A DNA stretch of 64,000 nucleotides, taken from assembly GCF_016587355.1 (NCBI RefSeq), contig NZ_BNJF01000005.1, positions 332,926-396,925 of the forward strand. The letters are read 5' to 3'. This DNA comes from Ktedonospora formicarum. GTDB lineage: Bacteria > Chloroflexota > Ktedonobacteria > Ktedonobacterales > Ktedonobacteraceae. The translations under genes and the position numbers were made by a program. The notes under the pieces were generated by a model, which was given only the letters and a program-made list of their open reading frames with translations, had not been told where the DNA came from and ran no database searches. Shown here in pieces: positions 1 through 8,839 of this stretch (positions are counted from its first letter, which is position 1; each line of letters begins with the position of its first letter).

Positions 1-2
1 AG

Positions 3-149
3 CAGCAGCAGCTTGGACCCGTGCATATCTCGCAAGTCTTCACGACCCTGGCGAAGCTTCAACAGGTAGGACTGGTCTCAAGTACCGCCAACCAGGGGCC
101 AGATTCCTTCACCCAGCGTCTCTACTGGCGTTCCCCAACACATGACTGA
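3..149 (+). CDS. C-terminal end of a PadR-like transcriptional regulator (partial)
   Basis: Open from the window edge to a TGA at 147-149, giving the last 48 residues of a protein. The segment HISQVFTTLAKLQQVGLVSS fits the recognition helix and the start of the wing of PadR-family winged-helix regulators, where a VYTTLxRLExxGLV pattern is usual. It is followed by QRLYWRSP, which fits the beta-wing. The protein stops directly after the wing, so it lacks the usual helical dimerisation domain, unless this belongs to the short PadR subgroup. The start and most of the DNA-binding domain lie outside the window. The other two forward frames either stop early or give no family-like pattern. The family assignment is from motif resemblance only. 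Confidence 0.5.
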   Translation, partial: QQQLGPVHISQVFTTLAKLQQVGLVSSTANQGPDSFTQRLYWRSPTHD

Positions 150-301
150 GAATTGAAATAATAACGCAAGAAAGGTTGTGTGTATTGGGAACCCAGAGGT
201 TCTCAACACGCACAACCTTTCTTTGGTATTGTGTGGAAAAGGTCTACATATGTCGCCTAATGTGCCTACGCTGCAAGGGGGCTGCGATGCAGAGTAGGCA
301 A

Positions 302-1471
302 TTAGTTCAGAAAGTCTTTCAACTGACGGCTATTGTAGGATTGTCGGAGCTTGCGCAGGGCCTTGGCTTCGATCTGGCGCACGCGCTCACGCGAGAGGTG
401 CAGATTCTGTCCAATCTCCGCTAGAGTATGCTCCTTACCATCCAGAAAGCCAAAGTGATACTGAATGATGCGCCGCTCGCGCTCATTTAGCTCCCCTAAT
501 ACTTCCGCGATCTGCTCTTTAAGAATATGATGTGTCGTAATATCAGCGGGTGAGGCTGTGTCCTGATCCTCAACGAAGTCGCCTAGCGAGCTATCACCAT
601 CTTCCCCGACTGGCGATTCCAGGCTAATAGGCTGTTTGCCTGCTTCAAGAATATCATAGACTGTCTCGACGCTAATATTCATACGTTCAGCGATCTCGTC
701 CGCCGATGGCTCATGTCCAAGCTCCTGAAAGAGCTGTGAGCTCACGCGATGCAGACGGTTCACCGCTTCATGGAAGTGAACGGGCAAGCGAATGGTACGC
801 GCCTGATTGGCGATGGCGCGGTTAATTGCCTGACGAATCCACCATGTCGCGTATGTGCTAAACTTAAAACCCCGGCTATAGTCGAACTTCTCCACGGCGA
901 GCATCAGGCCCGCGTTACCTTCCTGAATCAAGTCCGCCAGGGCCATGCCGCGACTCATATACTTGCGCGCGATGCTAACGACCAGGCGTAGATTGGCCTC
1001 GGTCAGGCTCTCGCGGGCGCGTTGAGCAGCGTCAAGGATATCGCGTGTTGGTTCGACCTTGAGTAGGCGTGCCCGTTCGCACTCAAGCTTGCCTCGTTCG
1101 ATCTGCTGAGCCAGAAAAACCTCTTGTTCACCAGTGAGTAGTGGGACGCGGCCCATCTCACGCAGGTAGGTTTCGAGGGTATCACCGGGCTCGCCCATGG
1201 CTTCAGCCAGCGCGGCGGGATGCATATTCTTGCGATGAACCTCTGACTCTTTCATGATAATGTGCGCGGGATCATCTTCCTGCAACTCATCATCTAGATC
1301 GTCGGTATCTGTCTGCTCTTCGTCCTCATCTTCAACATCATCTTCATCCTCGGAGAGAAGGTCCAGATGGATGTCGTGCTCGTCTTCAACCTGTTGTGTT
1401 GTGAAAGGAGACCGCTGAAGAGGATGTGAGCGTGTCGCGTCTCTCTCGTTTTCTCGTAATAACATTGCCAT
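302..1471 (-). CDS. sigA: RNA polymerase primary-type sigma factor (sigma-70 family)
   Basis: This sigma subunit directs RNA polymerase to -10/-35 promoters. From the chosen start it has 389 residues. Residues 28-70 form a very acidic stretch; region 1.2 follows (GDTLETYLREMGRVPLLT, about 95-112), then region 2 with ANLRLVVSIARKYMSRG, the core-binding DLIQEGNAGLMLAVEKFDY and the -10-binding FKFSTYATWWIRQAI, then region 3, then region 4 with the -35 helix-turn-helix (TLAEIGQNLHLSRERVRQIE, about 350-369). I start at the ATG at 1471 because GAGGAG lies 6 bases upstream; an in-frame start at 1513 lacks such a site. The replacement of full region 1.1 by a short acidic tract is typical of group 1 or 2 sigmas outside Proteobacteria. 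Several paralogues are likely in such a genome, so it may be a group 2 factor. Confidence 0.93.
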   Translation of the reverse strand: MAMLLRENERDATRSHPLQRSPFTTQQVEDEHDIHLDLLSEDEDDVEDEDEEQTDTDDLDDELQEDDPAHIIMKESEVHRKNMHPAALAEAMGEPGDTLETYLREMGRVPLLTGEQEVFLAQQIERGKLECERARLLKVEPTRDILDAAQRARESLTEANLRLVVSIARKYMSRGMALADLIQEGNAGLMLAVEKFDYSRGFKFSTYATWWIRQAINRAIANQARTIRLPVHFHEAVNRLHRVSSQLFQELGHEPSADEIAERMNISVETVYDILEAGKQPISLESPVGEDGDSSLGDFVEDQDTASPADITTHHILKEQIAEVLGELNERERRIIQYHFGFLDGKEHTLAEIGQNLHLSRERVRQIEAKALRKLRQSYNSRQLKDFLN

Positions 1472-1562
1472 AAAAGTCTCCTCTATGGGTAAACGCACAA
1501 TAAAATAAGGCAATGAGTGCGTGTGGATATACCAGTTTCGGTCTTAATGTCTTTCTTAATAC

Positions 1563-1828
1563 AAAAACCTGAGCGCGTGAACGCTAGCTGCTGTCAGGCA
1601 ACATTGGTTTTTGAGAGGTCTGCCGTCTTATACAAAAGCCAACACCACCTAAATGGCAGCTAGCGCGATCTCCTTGCATGAAAACCTGAGTGCGCTCTGG
1701 TTGATACGAACACCAGCGCTGCCTTCACGGCAGCTAGCGCAAAGCGCTCAGATGTTCGTACAAGGAGTACGCGCTAGTCGCGATAGCGACGTTGGTTTTC
1801 ATATCAAACTAAACGCGCTCAGGTTTTT
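1563..1828. repeat. nested inverted-repeat complex bounded by 16-bp perfect arms
   Basis: AAAAACCTGAGCGCGT at 1563-1578 is repeated as its exact reverse complement at 1813-1828. Inside lie a small stem enclosed by AAAAACC (1563-1569) and GGTTTTT (1606-1612), a second enclosing pair ATGAAAACC near 1678 and GGTTTTCAT at 1794-1802, and the three-way-junction element at 1705-1760. The same AAAACC/GGTTTT outer arms and CTGAGCG core recur at 21389-21468 and as a half copy near 43272. No transposase is present. Confidence 0.7.
1705..1760 (+). repeat. three-way-junction repeat, copy 1
   Basis: Outer stem TACGAACA (1705-1712) with TGTTCGTA (1753-1760); first inner hairpin GCTGCC, 5-base loop, GGCAGC (1718-1734); a single T; second inner hairpin AGCGC, AAA, GCGCT (1736-1748); then CA. 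Copies at 51343 and 51414 keep the same core geometry with different outer and first inner stem sequences. Confidence 0.75.
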
Positions 1829-2328
1829 GAGACGTCTAATAATCTTCTGCTTCTCGTTTATCGTCCGCGCCCGTATGAGGGAGAGGGTGAGTAAATCGGT
1901 ATATATGTTAACGCGTAAGGGTATCATATAACAACAGGTCTGGTAGGAATGTCTTAGGTCAATACTACTCAGCAATGTGGATAGATGTGGCAGGACGTTT
2001 CATTATAGTAAACAATCACAGCGCTAGCTCTATTCCATCTCACTATTCTATTCTACCTCTATAAAGAACGACGATGCCTGATCCTTTCGGTATAGTCAAT
2101 GTCAACACATTACTTTATCGGTATATGCGCCAATTTCTAGAGGACTTTGGGCCAATTTCTTCTCCGAAAATCAGAGCGCTTGAATAGTACTCCCATAGCC
2201 AGTGCAATAGCGCTGGATAATTCGTGGGGTACAGAGATTAAAGGCGTGTGTACATCTTGGTCTCCTCATACGTGTCATAAGATGGGGTGAGCACGTCGCA
2301 TGGGGCATGCGTGGTCAAAGAGGTGAGG

Positions 2329-2523
2329 GCCGCTGCTAAAGCGACGCGGCTACATATGGAGCCGTTGGTGGAGGGTGAAGCGTGTGTAAGCGATACGGCT
2401 ACATATAAGCTACATCTAATAGGGGGAAGAGTGAATGAGGTCGTATCGAATGTATATATACATTCTCCTCGACATCTCCGCCTGCGAGAGGACCATATGT
2501 AGCCGCGTCGCTTTAGCAGCGGC
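2329..2523. repeat. facing pair of 30-bp palindromic repeats (MITE-like)
   Basis: A 30-bp unit starting GCCGCTGCTAAAGC and ending CTACATATG lies at 2329-2358 and, exactly reverse-complemented, at 2494-2523. The CATATG ends face inward and enclose about 135 bp of unrelated AT-richer DNA. The short motif AGAGGTG also continues the symmetry just outside the left copy. The same pair arrangement recurs at 30986-31126 and 39782-40106 with different interiors. No target-site duplication is obvious. Confidence 0.8.
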
Positions 2524-2618
2524 ACCTCTGAGATTTTCTTCTTAAGGAGTATGCTGAGAGGTAGAGATAGAGTTGCTTGTTTGCTTGTGTGGCGAGATGA
2601 GAAAGGAGTGGGTGTACT

Positions 2619-3218
2619 ATGCTCCAGGGGAAGCGCTGGTCCATTGGGGGCCTGATACTGTTGCTACTCTGTGTTGGCTGTCTGGCTGGTTTCATGAAAC
2701 CTTTGTCAGGAGCGGCGCGAGTAGTGGAGGGGGCGACGCAGGTGATTCAATTCCATCCAGATGCGAATGTGAATCAGAGCGCGTCGGGCAATTGTTGGGT
2801 TAACTCGCTGGCTACGGCGCGTGTAGATGCCTGGCGTTGCGCGCTTGGCAATGAGATCTATGATCCCTGCTTTGATAAGGTGGACGCGCGACCCACTGGC
2901 GATGTTGTTGTCTGTGATGCTAACCCCGCGACCGGGCGCAAGGGTATTCAGGTACATTTGACACAACCTCTGCCACAGGCGATACCTGAGAAGGGGCAGG
3001 CTACCCGAGCCTGGCTGCTACTCCTCTCCAATGGGGCATATTGTGCCTTCTTGACCGGGGCGACAGGCGAGGTCGGGGGGATGCGTATAAATTATGGTTG
3101 TTCAGATTCCTCTACGGTTGTGGGAATGCCAACTATGGGCAAGCTATGGATGGTGCATAACTTGCCGCAGGGAAGCCAGAGTCCCGTTGAAGTGCCAGTT
3201 AAAACGGCCTGGCTGTGA
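2619..3218 (+). CDS. secreted or membrane-anchored protein of unknown function
   Basis: A 199-residue protein with a positively charged start and one hydrophobic segment (about residues 9-25, GGLILLLLCVGCLAGF), consistent with a signal peptide or single membrane anchor. The LCVGC stretch resembles a lipobox, but the residue at -3 is Cys, so lipidation is uncertain. The exported part contains six further cysteines (NCW, WRC, DPC, VVC, YC, YGC), which suggests disulfides. I recognise no domain. The ATG at 2619 has GAAAGGAG 10 bases upstream. It stands alone between repeat clusters; the next gene on this strand (PrsW-like) is 216 bases away. No function is proposed. Confidence 0.7.
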   Translation: MLQGKRWSIGGLILLLLCVGCLAGFMKPLSGAARVVEGATQVIQFHPDANVNQSASGNCWVNSLATARVDAWRCALGNEIYDPCFDKVDARPTGDVVVCDANPATGRKGIQVHLTQPLPQAIPEKGQATRAWLLLLSNGAYCAFLTGATGEVGGMRINYGCSDSSTVVGMPTMGKLWMVHNLPQGSQSPVEVPVKTAWL

Positions 3219-3268
3219 GATCTTACAATGGCAATCAACCATGTAGGACTGCCGGGCTTGAGGGGTCC

Positions 3269-3358
3269 GGCGCAAGTGGAAGCGTTGCGCCAATGTCGCT
3301 AGTAAGGCAATTGGGTTTGAGAGTCCGGCGCAGGCTGAAGCGCTGCGCTTATAATATG
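3269..3358 (+). repeat. two palindromic repeats upstream of the PrsW-like gene
   Basis: GGCGCAA (3269-3275) pairs with TTGCGCC (3285-3291). Next, at 3328-3358, GCGCAG, GCTGAAGC, a bulged G and CTGCGC are followed by TTATAATATG, a diverged form of the CTACATATG tail. Both belong to the window-wide family with compensatory arms. Confidence 0.7.
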
Positions 3359-3434
3359 AAGCTCTCAAGCATTCCGTACGTGGTCAGGGCTGACACGCTC
3401 AGGTTGTCGTGAGGCTTCGAAGGATAGGTTTTCT

Positions 3435-4289
3435 ATGTCTGGCATATCGCAATCACCCCATCCACCGGCGCGTGCGCGCCAACTTTCCTGGCTCAGGGTG
3501 CTGATATTAGGCTTGTTGCTTTTTATCGTTACTGTGCTGGTCATGTATTGGACGCATAACACAAACCTCTATCCAACCGTCATTGTGATTGGTAACTTCC
3601 TTGTTCCGGTGGTTTTTGTGGCATTTCTCTATGATCATCAGCAGATTACCTCATTGACACCAGAGATGATCGCGAAGAGTTTTGTTATGGGTGGTGTGCT
3701 GGGTGTGCTGGGGGCGTCTATTCTGGAATCGCTTCTGTTGCCCAAGCCTACTGGCCCTAATGACCCAATCAGCTTGAGAAGCGGTATGATTATCGCGCTT
3801 ATCGAGGAGGGGTGTAAGATTGCGGCGGTAATGCTATTGGCGCGCAAGATACGCCATGACGCGCCTATTGATGGTCTGCTATTAGGCGCGGCTGTGGGCA
3901 TGGGTTTTGCCGCTCTTGAAAGCACAGGCTATGCCTTTAACGCGCTCATCTATAATCAGGGTTTTGTGGGAGCGTCGATTGTGGAGACGGTTCTGCGTGG
4001 CTTGATCGCGCCCTTTGGGCATGGAACCTGGACGGCTGTTCTTGGCGCGGTCCTCTTCCGAGAGAGTAAACCGCACCGTTTTCGTATCACTTTCCCAGTC
4101 GTTATGGCCTTCATTTTCGTGGTTGTGCTACATGGTTGCTGGGATGGTCTGCCACATACGATTCGCGTGGTTATCCCTCCGGGCCTGCCAATCTCGCTGG
4201 CTTCGATTGTGATAAGTATTCTCGGCCTGGGTACGCTTTTTCTGGTCTATAGAGGGGCCGAGCGCGAGCCAGCGGTTCCTGAAACATAA
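3435..4289 (+). CDS. PrsW-like intramembrane protease
   Basis: A 284-residue multi-pass membrane protein. Its motifs match the PrsW (CPBP-related) family of intramembrane metalloproteases: the EE pair in LIEEGCKIAAV (residues 124-125), GMGFAALEST (155-164), a histidine in PFGHGTWTA (196) and a second in VLHGCWDG (233). Such residues are thought to bind metal and catalyse site-1 cleavage within membrane proteins, for example of anti-sigma factors. Hydrophobic segments near 18-38, 45-65, 83-100, 118-135, 145-175, 220-235 and 250-275 suggest seven or eight passes. The start ATG is preceded by GAAGGATAGG. There is no anti-sigma factor alongside, so the substrate is unknown. Confidence 0.82.
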   Translation: MSGISQSPHPPARARQLSWLRVLILGLLLFIVTVLVMYWTHNTNLYPTVIVIGNFLVPVVFVAFLYDHQQITSLTPEMIAKSFVMGGVLGVLGASILESLLLPKPTGPNDPISLRSGMIIALIEEGCKIAAVMLLARKIRHDAPIDGLLLGAAVGMGFAALESTGYAFNALIYNQGFVGASIVETVLRGLIAPFGHGTWTAVLGAVLFRESKPHRFRITFPVVMAFIFVVVLHGCWDGLPHTIRVVIPPGLPISLASIVISILGLGTLFLVYRGAEREPAVPET

Positions 4290-4361
4290 GAGGTGATACG
4301 CTCCTATATGGTATCATGCGTGAGGGAAGTATGAAGCGGGGCGAATCCTCTGACAGTGTGA

Positions 4362-5183
4362 ATGATGAAAGGCTTTGATGGAACATTGAGCGAGCGGTTA
4401 TACCTGGTTATGAAGCATGAAGGGGCGCGCCTGTGTTGTGTAGATTTTGGAGGTGATGGCGCGCCTGCTTTGCTTTTGCATGGATTGGCGGGTCGTGGCA
4501 ATGAGTGGTATGAGACGGCGCAATGGCTTAGGGAGCACTATCATGTATACGCGCTGGATCAGCGGGGGCATGGTCGTAGCAGTAAGGGCTTGGACGATTA
4601 TTCGCGGGATGTGTATGTGAATGACGCGGCTTGTGTGATCGAGCAATTAGGTCAGGGACCAGTGGTACTGGTTGGTCAGTCGTTGGGTGGGCAGATTGCC
4701 TATCTCGTCGCGGCGCGTCGTCCAGAGCTTGTGCAGACCTTGATTGTTGTGGAAGCGGGCATTCATCCTGATCCTGACACACCAGCGAACATTCGCAAGT
4801 GGCTGAACGGCTGGCCCCTACCATTTCCTTCATTGGCTGCTGCTAGAGCATATTTCGGTGGCGATGATGATCCCGAAGCAAGGGCCTGGATAGAGGTGCT
4901 TGAGGAGCGGGATGATGGCTACTGGCCTCAATTTGAGGGTGAGGAGATGGTATCCTCTGTAGAGGATCAGCGTGAGTATGGTGAGGAGTGGGCACGCCTG
5001 CACTGTCCAACGCTGTTGGTCAGTGGTGAGAAGGGCTATCTCCCACAAGCGGAGGCGCGTGAGATGCTGACGCTTAACGCCAATGTACGCCATGAGCGAA
5101 TCCCCGGAGCTGGGCATATGCTACATCTCAGCCACGCGCACGAGTGGCGGAAGATTGCTGAGACCTTCTTACGAGAGCTATAA
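4362..5183 (+). CDS. alpha/beta hydrolase
   Basis: A 273-residue single-domain alpha/beta hydrolase. It shows the HG oxyanion motif (LLLHGLAG, residues 38-45), the strand-4 DQRGHGRS signature (66-73), the nucleophile elbow GQSLGG with Ser107, and a C-terminal GAGHMLHL that supplies the catalytic histidine. The usual catalytic Asp after strand 7 seems replaced or shifted: LLVSGEKGYLP has Glu where Asp is common. Substrate cannot be told; esterases, lactonases and haloperoxidase-like enzymes share this pattern. Two adjacent ATGs (4362, 4365) have no strong ribosome site. It ends 29 bases before the flavoprotein gene, so the two may be co-transcribed. Confidence 0.85.
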   Translation: MMKGFDGTLSERLYLVMKHEGARLCCVDFGGDGAPALLLHGLAGRGNEWYETAQWLREHYHVYALDQRGHGRSSKGLDDYSRDVYVNDAACVIEQLGQGPVVLVGQSLGGQIAYLVAARRPELVQTLIVVEAGIHPDPDTPANIRKWLNGWPLPFPSLAAARAYFGGDDDPEARAWIEVLEERDDGYWPQFEGEEMVSSVEDQREYGEEWARLHCPTLLVSGEKGYLPQAEAREMLTLNANVRHERIPGAGHMLHLSHAHEWRKIAETFLREL

Positions 5184-5212
5184 ATCATTTTAAGGAAGAA
5201 AGAGAGGCATGT

Positions 5213-6607
5213 ATGGCAGATATACAGGTTTATGATGCGATAGTGATTGGCGCGGGACAGGGTGGAGGTCCATTGTCGTCCGCGCTAGTGGAGGGCGGCA
5301 AAAAGAAGGTCGCTATGATCGAGCGTGAGCATGTCGGCGGAACTTGCGTGAATGAGGGATGTACACCAACAAAGACGATGGTTGCCAGCGCGAAGGTGGC
5401 CTATCTCGCGCGTCGAGCCGATGATTACGGTGTGAGTACTGGCCCTCTCAGTATAGATATGTCCGTTGTGCGCAAACGCAAGCGCGATATCGTAGAGAGC
5501 TTTCGCTCTGGTAGTGAGAACCGCCTGGTTGGTTCCGGAGTGGATCTGCTCATGGGTGAAGCCAGTTTTACTGGTCCCAAGCGCCTGCGTGTGAAGCTTA
5601 ACGATGGCGGAGAGCGTGAAATCACGGCTGATACCATCATTATTAATACGGGGATGCGACCAGCACATCCCGATATCGAAGGATTGGATGGGGTGCCTAC
5701 GCTCGATTCAACCTCAATCATGGAACTGGATACAGTTCCAGAACATCTGATCGTTGTGGGTGGAGGCTATATTGGGCTGGAGTTTGGGCAGATGTTCCGC
5801 CGCTTTGGTAGCAATGTGACGGTGGTGCATCGAGGTAAGCAGGTGCTCGCGCGCGAGGATAAGGATGTCACGGATGAGGTGGAAAAGATTCTGCGCGAGG
5901 ATGATATCGAGGTCCTGTTGCAGACCATTCCTACACACGTTGAGCGGGACGCCGAGGGTCGCATTCACCTCTCAGTCAAGACGCCAGATGGCACGCGCAC
6001 GCTCATTGGCTCACATCTTCTGCTCGCCTCCGGGCGTGTTCCCAATACCGACGTGCTCAATCCTGCCGCTACAGGCGTCAACATGGACAAGCAAGGGTGT
6101 ATACAGGTCAATGATGCATTGGAGACTAATGTACCTGGCATTTATGCCATCGGTGATGTAAAGGGTGGACCGGCCTTTACGCACATCTCCTATGACGACT
6201 ATCGCATTCTGAAGACCAATCTGCTAGAGCATGGCAGTGCCAGTATTCATAATCGTATGGTTCCCTATACGGTCTTTATTGATCCACAGCTTGGGCGTGT
6301 GGGCCTGACTGAGGAGGAGGCGCGTGCGCAGGGGCGTGCGATTCGCGTGGCGAAGATGCCTATGACCTATGTCGCGCGCGCGTTAGAGACGGATGAGACG
6401 CGAGGTCTCATGAAAGCTATCGTCGATAAAGATACGGATCAGATTCTGGGCGCGGCGATATTGGGCATCGAGGGCGGCGAGGTCATGGCCTGTTTGCAAA
6501 TCGCCATGATGGGCAAACTACCCTATACCGCGCTGCGCGATGCAACTTTCTCTCACCCTAACCTCTCTGAAGCCCTCAACAATCTCTTTGGCATGTTCGA
6601 GGATTAG
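5213..6607 (+). CDS. FAD/NAD(P) disulfide oxidoreductase, mercuric-reductase-like
   Basis: A 464-residue class I pyridine nucleotide-disulfide oxidoreductase. It has the FAD-binding GAGQGG (13-18), the redox-active pair GGTCVNEGC (Cys45 and Cys50), the NAD(P)-binding VVGGGYIGLEFG around 183-194, the second FAD motif TNVPGIYAIGDV, and the C-terminal dimerisation domain ending FSHPNLSEALNNLF, where the His-Pro supplies the catalytic base. It lacks the N-terminal heavy-metal domain and the terminal Cys pair of true MerA, so it probably reduces a disulfide or another electrophile rather than Hg(II). Residues near the first Cys resemble the mercuric-reductase-like group rather than lipoamide dehydrogenase. 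A strong terminator follows at once. Confidence 0.9.
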   Translation: MADIQVYDAIVIGAGQGGGPLSSALVEGGKKKVAMIEREHVGGTCVNEGCTPTKTMVASAKVAYLARRADDYGVSTGPLSIDMSVVRKRKRDIVESFRSGSENRLVGSGVDLLMGEASFTGPKRLRVKLNDGGEREITADTIIINTGMRPAHPDIEGLDGVPTLDSTSIMELDTVPEHLIVVGGGYIGLEFGQMFRRFGSNVTVVHRGKQVLAREDKDVTDEVEKILREDDIEVLLQTIPTHVERDAEGRIHLSVKTPDGTRTLIGSHLLLASGRVPNTDVLNPAATGVNMDKQGCIQVNDALETNVPGIYAIGDVKGGPAFTHISYDDYRILKTNLLEHGSASIHNRMVPYTVFIDPQLGRVGLTEEEARAQGRAIRVAKMPMTYVARALETDETRGLMKAIVDKDTDQILGAAILGIEGGEVMACLQIAMMGKLPYTALRDATFSHPNLSEALNNLFGMFED

Positions 6608-6614
6608 CCATATC

Positions 6615-6664
6615 AAATCACGAAGGGGCCAGCGCGTCGTCACGCGCTGGCCCCTTCGTGATTT
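6615..6664 (+). terminator. rho-independent-type hairpin after the flavoprotein gene
   Basis: A perfect 22-bp stem (6615-6636 with 6643-6664) and a 6-base loop lie 7 bases after the stop codon. The outer A/T pairs give a short T-tract (ATTTG). Confidence 0.85.
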
Positions 6665-7087
6665 GTGTACGAAGTACTTATTGATAAATGACCTGCTCCA
6701 GTGCTAACCCCTCCTGAAGCTGGAAGTTCGATGGGCGTGATCCGAGCCATGGTTCGTTCTCCTCTGCTGTTGATGTGTAATTCCATCCAGGTCTCGATAA
6801 GGGGTGCCGGAACAAACAGTGTGACTGATGTGTCGTTCCCTTCCAAGCATCCAAGGATGCCACGCCTTAATATCCGAGAAAGATACTCATCGTTTCACCA
6901 TTAGACACCGGCTCAAGCGGCGACCGCCCGAAACGCCCAGGTTATTTCCAAAGTTTTGTAGGAGAGCAAGTGGGAAGAAGTTTTTTAGAGCGGTTTCCCG
7001 TATACTATCTCTACCTGCAAGATGCAAGCGGAATGAGAGGAACTGAGATCCTTTACGATTTTTGCTTAATATAGAAGGAGCTTGCAA
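6665..7087. other. gap without a supported gene
   Basis: Short overlapping open stretches exist on both strands, but none has a ribosome site or a family-like pattern. A minus-strand stretch at 6678-6863 (ending LQEGLALEQVIYQ) could be the decayed tail of a lost gene; I cannot support it. The 3' part should carry the promoter for the SMP-30 gene. Confidence 0.45.
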
Positions 7088-7914
7088 ATGCCTGAACCGC
7101 GAATCTTGTTGACTGGCCTTGGATTTGGCGAGTCGCCGCGCTGGCATGAGGGTCGTCTGTGGTTTTCTAACTGGGGTACACAGGATATTGTCGCTGTGGA
7201 TATGGAGGGTAAGAGCGAAGTCATGGCTCGCGTGCCGTCCACACTTCCCTTCTGCATTGATTGGTTGCCAGATAGGAGCTTGCTTGTCGTCTCGGGACGC
7301 GAAGGACGGCTCCTGCGTCAGGAGTCGAGCGGAGAACTGGTGACTCATGCTGATCTAAGCCACCTTGCTAGCCTCTGGAACGAGATTGTTGTAGATGGTC
7401 GTGGCAATATCTATGTCAATGGGGGGGCTTTGACGCTCCTGGGATCATCGCGCTGGTCACTCCCGATGGGTCGGTGCGGCAGGTGGCGGACAACATCGCT
7501 TTTGCGAATGGGATGGCTATGACACCCGATAATGGGACGCTCATAGTTGCCGAGTCTCATGGGAGTTGTCTTACAGCCTTCACCATAGATGGGGATGGTA
7601 GGCTGTCAGGTCGGCGAGTTTGGGCCGCGCTCGATAATGCGGCACCCGATGGTATCTGCCTCGACGCAGAGGGCGCTGTCTGGTATGGTGATGTCCCTAA
7701 TAAGTGTTGTGTATGGGTGAGAGAAGGTGGTGAGGTTTTGCAGACGATCAAGCTTGATCGTGGCTGCTTCGCATGTATGCTTGGAGGAGAAGACAAGCAT
7801 ACTTTGTTCATGCTGGCTGCTGAGTGGAGCGGGTTTGAGCACATGGATGACCAGGCGCGAACGGGCCAGGTTCTCACTCTCCATGCACCCGCGCCGGGTG
7901 CGGGGTATCCATAG
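7088..7914 (+). pseudogene. SMP-30/gluconolactonase-like gene with a frameshift
   Basis: This encodes a six-bladed propeller hydrolase of the SMP-30/gluconolactonase/LRE family, which opens lactones in sugar metabolism using a bound divalent metal. The first frame (from ATG 7088, AAGGAG 7 bases upstream) gives LGFGESPRWHEGRLWFSNW with the metal-binding Glu, and WNEIVVDGRGNIYVNGG. The second frame continues without a gap as FDAPGIIALVTPDGSVRQV, then IAFANGMAMTPDNGTLIV and APDGICLDAEGAVWYGD, ending PAPGAGYP. The break falls in a run of seven G at 7421-7427; one extra G would restore a protein of about 276 residues, the usual family length. Everything else looks intact, so a sequencing error or a very recent mutation is more likely than old decay. 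Confidence 0.85.
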
Positions 7915-8045
7915 ACGGGGAGTGGATAAAAAAGAGATTTTCGTTACCGCTTTTGGTGAAGCCGGAAGGAATAGTTATATAGAAGCGATTGAGTTATCTG
8001 AAAGTAAATATCTGGCATAAAGAAAGTTGTGAGGAGAAAACGATC

Positions 8046-8453
8046 ATGCAAGCAGCTACACAGACTGTATCAAACTCAAAGGCCATGCTTTGGACCGGGC
8101 GCGTCTTGTCTGCTCTGCCCATTTTGTTTCTGTTTTTTGATGCCGTGACCCATATCATACAGCTTCCTACTGTTGTAGAGGCGACCACGCAACTCGGCAT
8201 CCCGGCGGGCCTTGCTCCAGTCATGGGTACCATCCTGCTTGTCTGCGTTATCCTCTACGCGATTCCCCAGACCTCATTCCTCGGCGCAGTCCTGCTGACG
8301 GGCTATCTAGGTGGGGCGATTGCGACGAACCTGCGCCTGGAACTCTCCCTCTTTGGCAATGTCCTTTTCCCTGTCTATGTGGCCCTCTTCATCTGGGGTG
8401 GCCTCTACCTGCGTGACAAGCGGCTACGCGCTTTGATCTTGCCCCGCCGCTAG
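8046..8453 (+). CDS. DoxX-like membrane protein
   Basis: A 135-residue integral membrane protein with four hydrophobic segments (about 15-33, 50-72, 80-97 and 103-122) and the DoxX-like order WTGRVLSALPILFLFFDA, then GIPAGLAPVMG, then LLTGYLGGAIATNLR. DoxX-like proteins are small quinone-associated or redox-stress membrane proteins; the precise role of this subgroup is unknown. I start at the ATG at 8046 because GAGGAGA lies 9 bases upstream, although the frame is open further back. A short hairpin at 8512-8537 probably ends the transcript. Confidence 0.8.
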   Translation: MQAATQTVSNSKAMLWTGRVLSALPILFLFFDAVTHIIQLPTVVEATTQLGIPAGLAPVMGTILLVCVILYAIPQTSFLGAVLLTGYLGGAIATNLRLELSLFGNVLFPVYVALFIWGGLYLRDKRLRALILPRR

Positions 8454-8511
8454 CGTGAGCCAGCGCACGAACTTTCCGGGCTCAAGCCATGACGGTTAGG
8501 CGATTTCAAGC

Positions 8512-8537
8512 AGTGGTGGAGGTTTTCCTCCACCACT
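8512..8537 (+). terminator. hairpin downstream of the DoxX-like gene
   Basis: AGTGGTGGAGG, TTTT loop, CCTCCACCACT: an 11-bp perfect stem 58 bases after the stop. No T-run follows, so its efficiency is uncertain. Confidence 0.55.
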
Positions 8538-8839
8538 TCGCATATGTAAGGGCCTATAACCCTCTTTGCTATGTAAATTGTCCCTCTTTCTCTCTTCCTC
8601 GTCGTAAATGACTCCCGTAGAATACTCCCCATAGATGCTTGCTTTGCTCTGCTCTGCAATTTCCCCAAGCTCATGTAGTTATCCATATTTATTTCGCTAA
8701 GGATGCTATGTGCTGAGCGGATAACAGGTTAGCAGGATTGTCTTGTTCCCTTTTGCCGACAAAAGCCCTTTTTATGCTGAAAGAAGTATATTCTGCGGCT
8801 TACTTTAGGTAGAACACCAATATTTTAGGAAAGAAAAAT

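Larger units (their letters stand above)
1472..2618. other. long gene-free gap, repeat-rich
   Basis: No credible gene is visible in these 1.1 kb on either strand; the few open stretches are short, lack ribosome sites and run through repeats. The gap holds the promoter region of the minus-strand sigma gene, a nested inverted-repeat complex (1563-1828) and a pair of facing 30-bp repeats (2329-2523). The stretch 1830-2328 shows no structure I can name. Confidence 0.6.

Noticed and set aside
5213..6607. True mercuric reductase
   Set aside because: There is no N-terminal metal-binding domain, no C-terminal Cys pair and no mer operon neighbour.
6678..6863. Minus-strand open stretch ending LQEGLALEQVIYQ
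   Set aside because: It looks faintly like the tail of a gene, but it has no start signal, no upstream continuation in frame and no recognisable family.
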